In this document: positions 61,782-64,000 of the stretch, one piece after another | How the letters are laid out: each line of letters starts with the position of its first letter | Position numbering within the stretch: the first letter of the stretch is position 1 | Origin: Porphyromonas gulae DSM 15663 | GTDB taxonomy: Bacteria > Bacteroidota > Bacteroidia > Bacteroidales > Porphyromonadaceae | DNA length: 64,000 nucleotides | Assembly: GCF_000378065.1 (NCBI RefSeq) | Contig: NZ_KB899151.1 | Span: 25,785 to 89,784, forward strand | Direction of reading: 5' to 3' | The notes under the pieces: generated by a model | Databases searched by the model: none | What the model saw: only the letters and a program-made list of their open reading frames with translations | Told to the model about the DNA's origin: nothing | Position numbers and translations under genes: made by a program

Positions 61782-62774
61782 ATGGCAATATTAGCATTTC
61801 AGAAACCCGAAAATGTATTGATGATGGAGACATCGGACTCGATCGCCAAGTTCGAGTTCAAACCTTTGGAGCCCGGTTATGGCATTACCATTGGCAATGC
61901 GCTTCGTCGAATACTCTTGTCTTCGCTTGAAGGTTTTGCGATTACTGCAATCAAGATCGAAGGTGTAGAGCATGAATTTGCTACTATTCCGGGTGTATTG
62001 GAGGACGTTACTAATATTATCCTCAATCTCAAACAGGTTCGTTTTAAGCAGATTGTTCCTAATGCCGATGTAGAGAAAGCTACAATTGTTATCTCTAATT
62101 CGGAGGTGTTCCGTGCCGGTGATTTGAATGCACAGCTTTCAAACTTTGAAGTATTGAATTCGAATCTTGCCATTTGTCACCTCGATAGATCGGCTACGCT
62201 TACTATGGAGTTTTCCATAAATAAGGGGCGTGGCTATGTATCGGCAGAGGAGAATCGCGCAGAGCATAATGAGCTTTCCACGATAGCGATCGACTCGATC
62301 TATACGCCTATCCGGAATGTCAAGTATGCGGTAGAGAATTTCCGCGTAGAGCAGAAGACTGACTACGAAAAGCTCCTGATGGAAGTGACCACAGATGGCT
62401 CGATCCGTCCTGTAGATGCTCTTCGTGAAGCCGCTCAAATCTTGATATCCCACTTCTCTCTCTTTGCAGAGAATAAGATAGCGATAGAGTATGTGGATAT
62501 AGCCGATACTGATGAGTTCGATGAAGATTCTCTGCACATGCGTCAGCTATTGAAGTCCAAGCTTTCAGGTCTCGACTTGTCTGTTCGTGCTCTCAATTGT
62601 CTGAATGCAGCCGGGGTAGATACATTGGGCGATTTGGTGAGTCTGTCGAGGGGCGATCTGATGAAGATTCGCAACTTCGGAAAGAAGTCTTTGACAGAGC
62701 TTGACCAACTGCTGGTTGCACTGAATTTGTCATTTGGGATGGATATCAGTAAGTATAAATTAGATAAAGACTAA
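61782..62774 (+). CDS. rpoA: DNA-directed RNA polymerase subunit alpha
   Basis: 330 residues. N-terminal domain with [20 protein letters not shown] (the dimer interface), and C-terminal domain with [20 protein letters not shown] and [18 protein letters not shown] (about 302-319), which contacts activators and UP elements. Twelve bases after rpsD, five before rplQ. Confidence 0.97.
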   Translation: MAILAFQKPENVLMMETSDSIAKFEFKPLEPGYGITIGNALRRILLSSLEGFAITAIKIEGVEHEFATIPGVLEDVTNIILNLKQVRFKQIVPNADVEKATIVISNSEVFRAGDLNAQLSNFEVLNSNLAICHLDRSATLTMEFSINKGRGYVSAEENRAEHNELSTIAIDSIYTPIRNVKYAVENFRVEQKTDYEKLLMEVTTDGSIRPVDALREAAQILISHFSLFAENKIAIEYVDIADTDEFDEDSLHMRQLLKSKLSGLDLSVRALNCLNAAGVDTLGDLVSLSRGDLMKIRNFGKKSLTELDQLLVALNLSFGMDISKYKLDKD

Positions 62775-62779
62775 GAACG

Positions 62780-63259
62780 ATGAGACATAATAAGAAATTC
62801 AATCACTTGGGCCGTAAGGCTGCTCACCGTAAAGCAATGCTATCCAATATGGCTGCTTCGTTGATCCTGCACAAGCGCATTTTTACAACGGTAGCCAAGG
62901 CTAAGGCCTTGCGTATCTATGTGGAGCCTTTGCTGACAAAAACAAAGGAAGACACAACGCACTCTCGCCGAATTGTGTTCTCTTACTTGCAGAATAAATA
63001 TGCATTGAAGGAACTCTTCGGAGATGTTGCTGCCAAGATTGCAGATCGTCCCGGTGGGTATACTCGTATCTTGAAGACCGGTTATCGTCTGGGAGATAAC
63101 GCTGCCATGTGTTTTATTGAGCTCGTTGACTACAATGAAAACATGCTGGGCGAAGCAACGAAAAAGGCTACTAAAACGCGCCGTTCTCGTAAGCGTAAAA
63201 GTGCAGATGCCACGGAAGCAGCTCCTGCAGTAGAAACTCCTCAAGCAGCAGAAGAATAA
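62780..63259 (+). CDS. rplQ: 50S ribosomal protein L17
   Basis: 159 residues. The conserved core ([40 protein letters not shown]) is followed by a 30-residue tail, rich in Lys/Arg and then Ala/Glu, that is absent in E. coli but common in Bacteroidota. Last gene of the supercluster, with a strong terminator behind it. Confidence 0.96.
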   Translation: MRHNKKFNHLGRKAAHRKAMLSNMAASLILHKRIFTTVAKAKALRIYVEPLLTKTKEDTTHSRRIVFSYLQNKYALKELFGDVAAKIADRPGGYTRILKTGYRLGDNAAMCFIELVDYNENMLGEATKKATKTRRSRKRKSADATEAAPAVETPQAAEE

Positions 63260-63289
63260 GTAGCTGCCTCGGATATAAATACCTTTGAT

Positions 63290-63330
63290 AGAGGGCGAGC
63301 TAGAACAGATGTTCTGGCTCGCTCTCTTTT
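63290..63330 (+). terminator. Terminator of the ribosomal supercluster
   Basis: A 17-18 bp near-perfect stem (AGAGGGCGAGC...AGAAC with GTTCT...GCTCGCTCT) with an AGAT loop, then CTCTTTTTA. It lies 30 bases after rplQ. Confidence 0.9.
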
Positions 63331-63382
63331 TATGTCCGAAAAGAAGCCGTAAAGTATTTTTATCTGTCCATAAAAGTAAAAA

Positions 63383-64000
63383 GGGGCTGTGTCAAAATTC
63401 ATTTTTGGCTCAGCCTCCTTTTTTTATTCCTCATTCAACAACAAAACCCCAACTTTCACAAGATAGGGCTTCATTCATTCACTAAGTTTGAGTAACTTAG
63501 CAAATATCAATTATTTAATGAGTAAAAAGTTACACTTTCATCCTTACATATCCGCCCCATCCTGCTATTTCCTGCAGAACTTGGTCAAAATATTGATGCC
63601 AATGACCCTGTGCGCTTGGTCAACAGCATTGTAGATTCGCTGAATTTAGAATCAATCCGAGGTCTCTATCGCGTTCGTGGGCGCAGTGCTTACCATCCGC
63701 GCATGATGCTCAAGGTACTTCTCTATGCCTATATGAACAATGTCTATTCTTGTCGCAAGATCGAGCAAGCCTTGCGTCGGGATATCCACTACATTTGGCT
63801 CTCGGGATACGAAAAGCCTGATTTCGCCACGATCAATCGCTTTCGCAATCGGATGAAGACAGAGATCAACAAGCTCTTCACACAGCTGGTTCTACTTCTG
63901 AGTGATCGTGGCTTCTTGAGCTTGGATGTGTCTTACATAGACGGCACAAAACTCGAGTCTAAAGCCAATAAATACACCTTTGTCTGACGCAAGAGTGTCG
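63383..64000 (+). mobile_element. Insertion sequence of the IS1182 type, left part
   Basis: The left end begins GGGGCTGTGTCAAAATTC at 63383, the typical start of such elements. The transposase frame follows. The right end is outside the window. Confidence 0.75.
63518..64000 (+). pseudogene. Degenerate IS1182-family transposase
   Basis: The ATG at 63518 starts MSKKLHFHPYISAPS and then leaves frame at about 63560-63563, where the family reads PSMLFPAEL: one base is missing (TCC-TGC for TCC-ATG-C). The true frame continues LFPAELGQNIDANDPVRLVN from about 63564. It includes LYRVRGRSAYHPRMMLKV, YEKPDFATINRFRNRM and YIDGTKLESKANKYTFV, which are standard IS1182 blocks. At 63985-63987 a TGA replaces the family's Trp codon before RKSV. 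With a frameshift and a nonsense change the gene should be inactive. The end lies outside the window. Confidence 0.8.

Overview
The window is a piece of a Bacteroidota chromosome, and almost certainly Porphyromonas gingivalis or a very close relative. The evidence is a PorW/SprE-type T9SS lipoprotein, a secreted protein built from gingipain/HagA-like modules with a T9SS sorting domain, an orphan T9SS sorting-domain fragment, a DUF6261 protein, zinc-free L36, repeated TAnnTTTG promoter elements, and the Bacteroidota order rpsL-rpsG-fusA-rpsJ. Strain was not determined.

1-7.13 kb: a type III-B CRISPR-Cas locus on the + strand. It holds the 3' end of a gene that is probably cmr2/cas10, then cmr3, cmr4, cmr5 and cmr6, a 1031-residue Cas6-reverse transcriptase-Cas1 fusion, cas2, and a small array of four 37-nt repeats with three 36-nt spacers. 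The cas2 reading frame has no stop before the array. It reads through the first repeat and ends on a TAA inside spacer 1, so the C-terminus of Cas2 depends on the array. This is the most unusual feature I found.

7.13-26.5 kb: accessory and envelope genes. There is a copy of a palindromic dispersed repeat, an auto-inhibited Fic protein, a threonylcarbamoyl-AMP synthase/sugar-1-phosphate transferase/ClC channel operon, an MscS channel whose 3' end overlaps the ClC gene antisense, and a TPR protein. Next come a small membrane protein, an orphan T9SS sorting-domain fragment, a 41-nt tandem repeat in front of a DUF6261 protein, the gingipain-like secreted protein, and an outer-membrane barrel/helix-hairpin-helix pair. 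A minisatellite, an HU-like protein, a PiT phosphate transporter and the rpmB-rpmG-DUF4295 operon close the region.

26.7-44.6 kb: metabolism and envelope. It holds a CoA-transferase of the 4-hydroxybutyrate type, a minus-strand operon (glnS, DedA, YitT, epimerase), an AI-2E/PerM transporter, malate dehydrogenase, and a compact minus-strand operon (aroA, a small CCGxH membrane protein, a metal ABC permease, porW, a lipoprotein hydrolase). A divergent DUF3667 protein ends the region. Two more copies of the dispersed repeat lie near 34.1 and 44.7 kb.

45.1-63.3 kb: the str-S10-spc-alpha ribosomal supercluster on the + strand (rpsL, rpsG, fusA, rpsJ through rplQ, including secY, map, infA, rpoA), with a Bacteroidota promoter in front and a strong hairpin terminator behind. 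63.4 kb to the end is the left part of a degenerate IS1182-type insertion sequence, whose transposase carries a frameshift and an in-frame stop.
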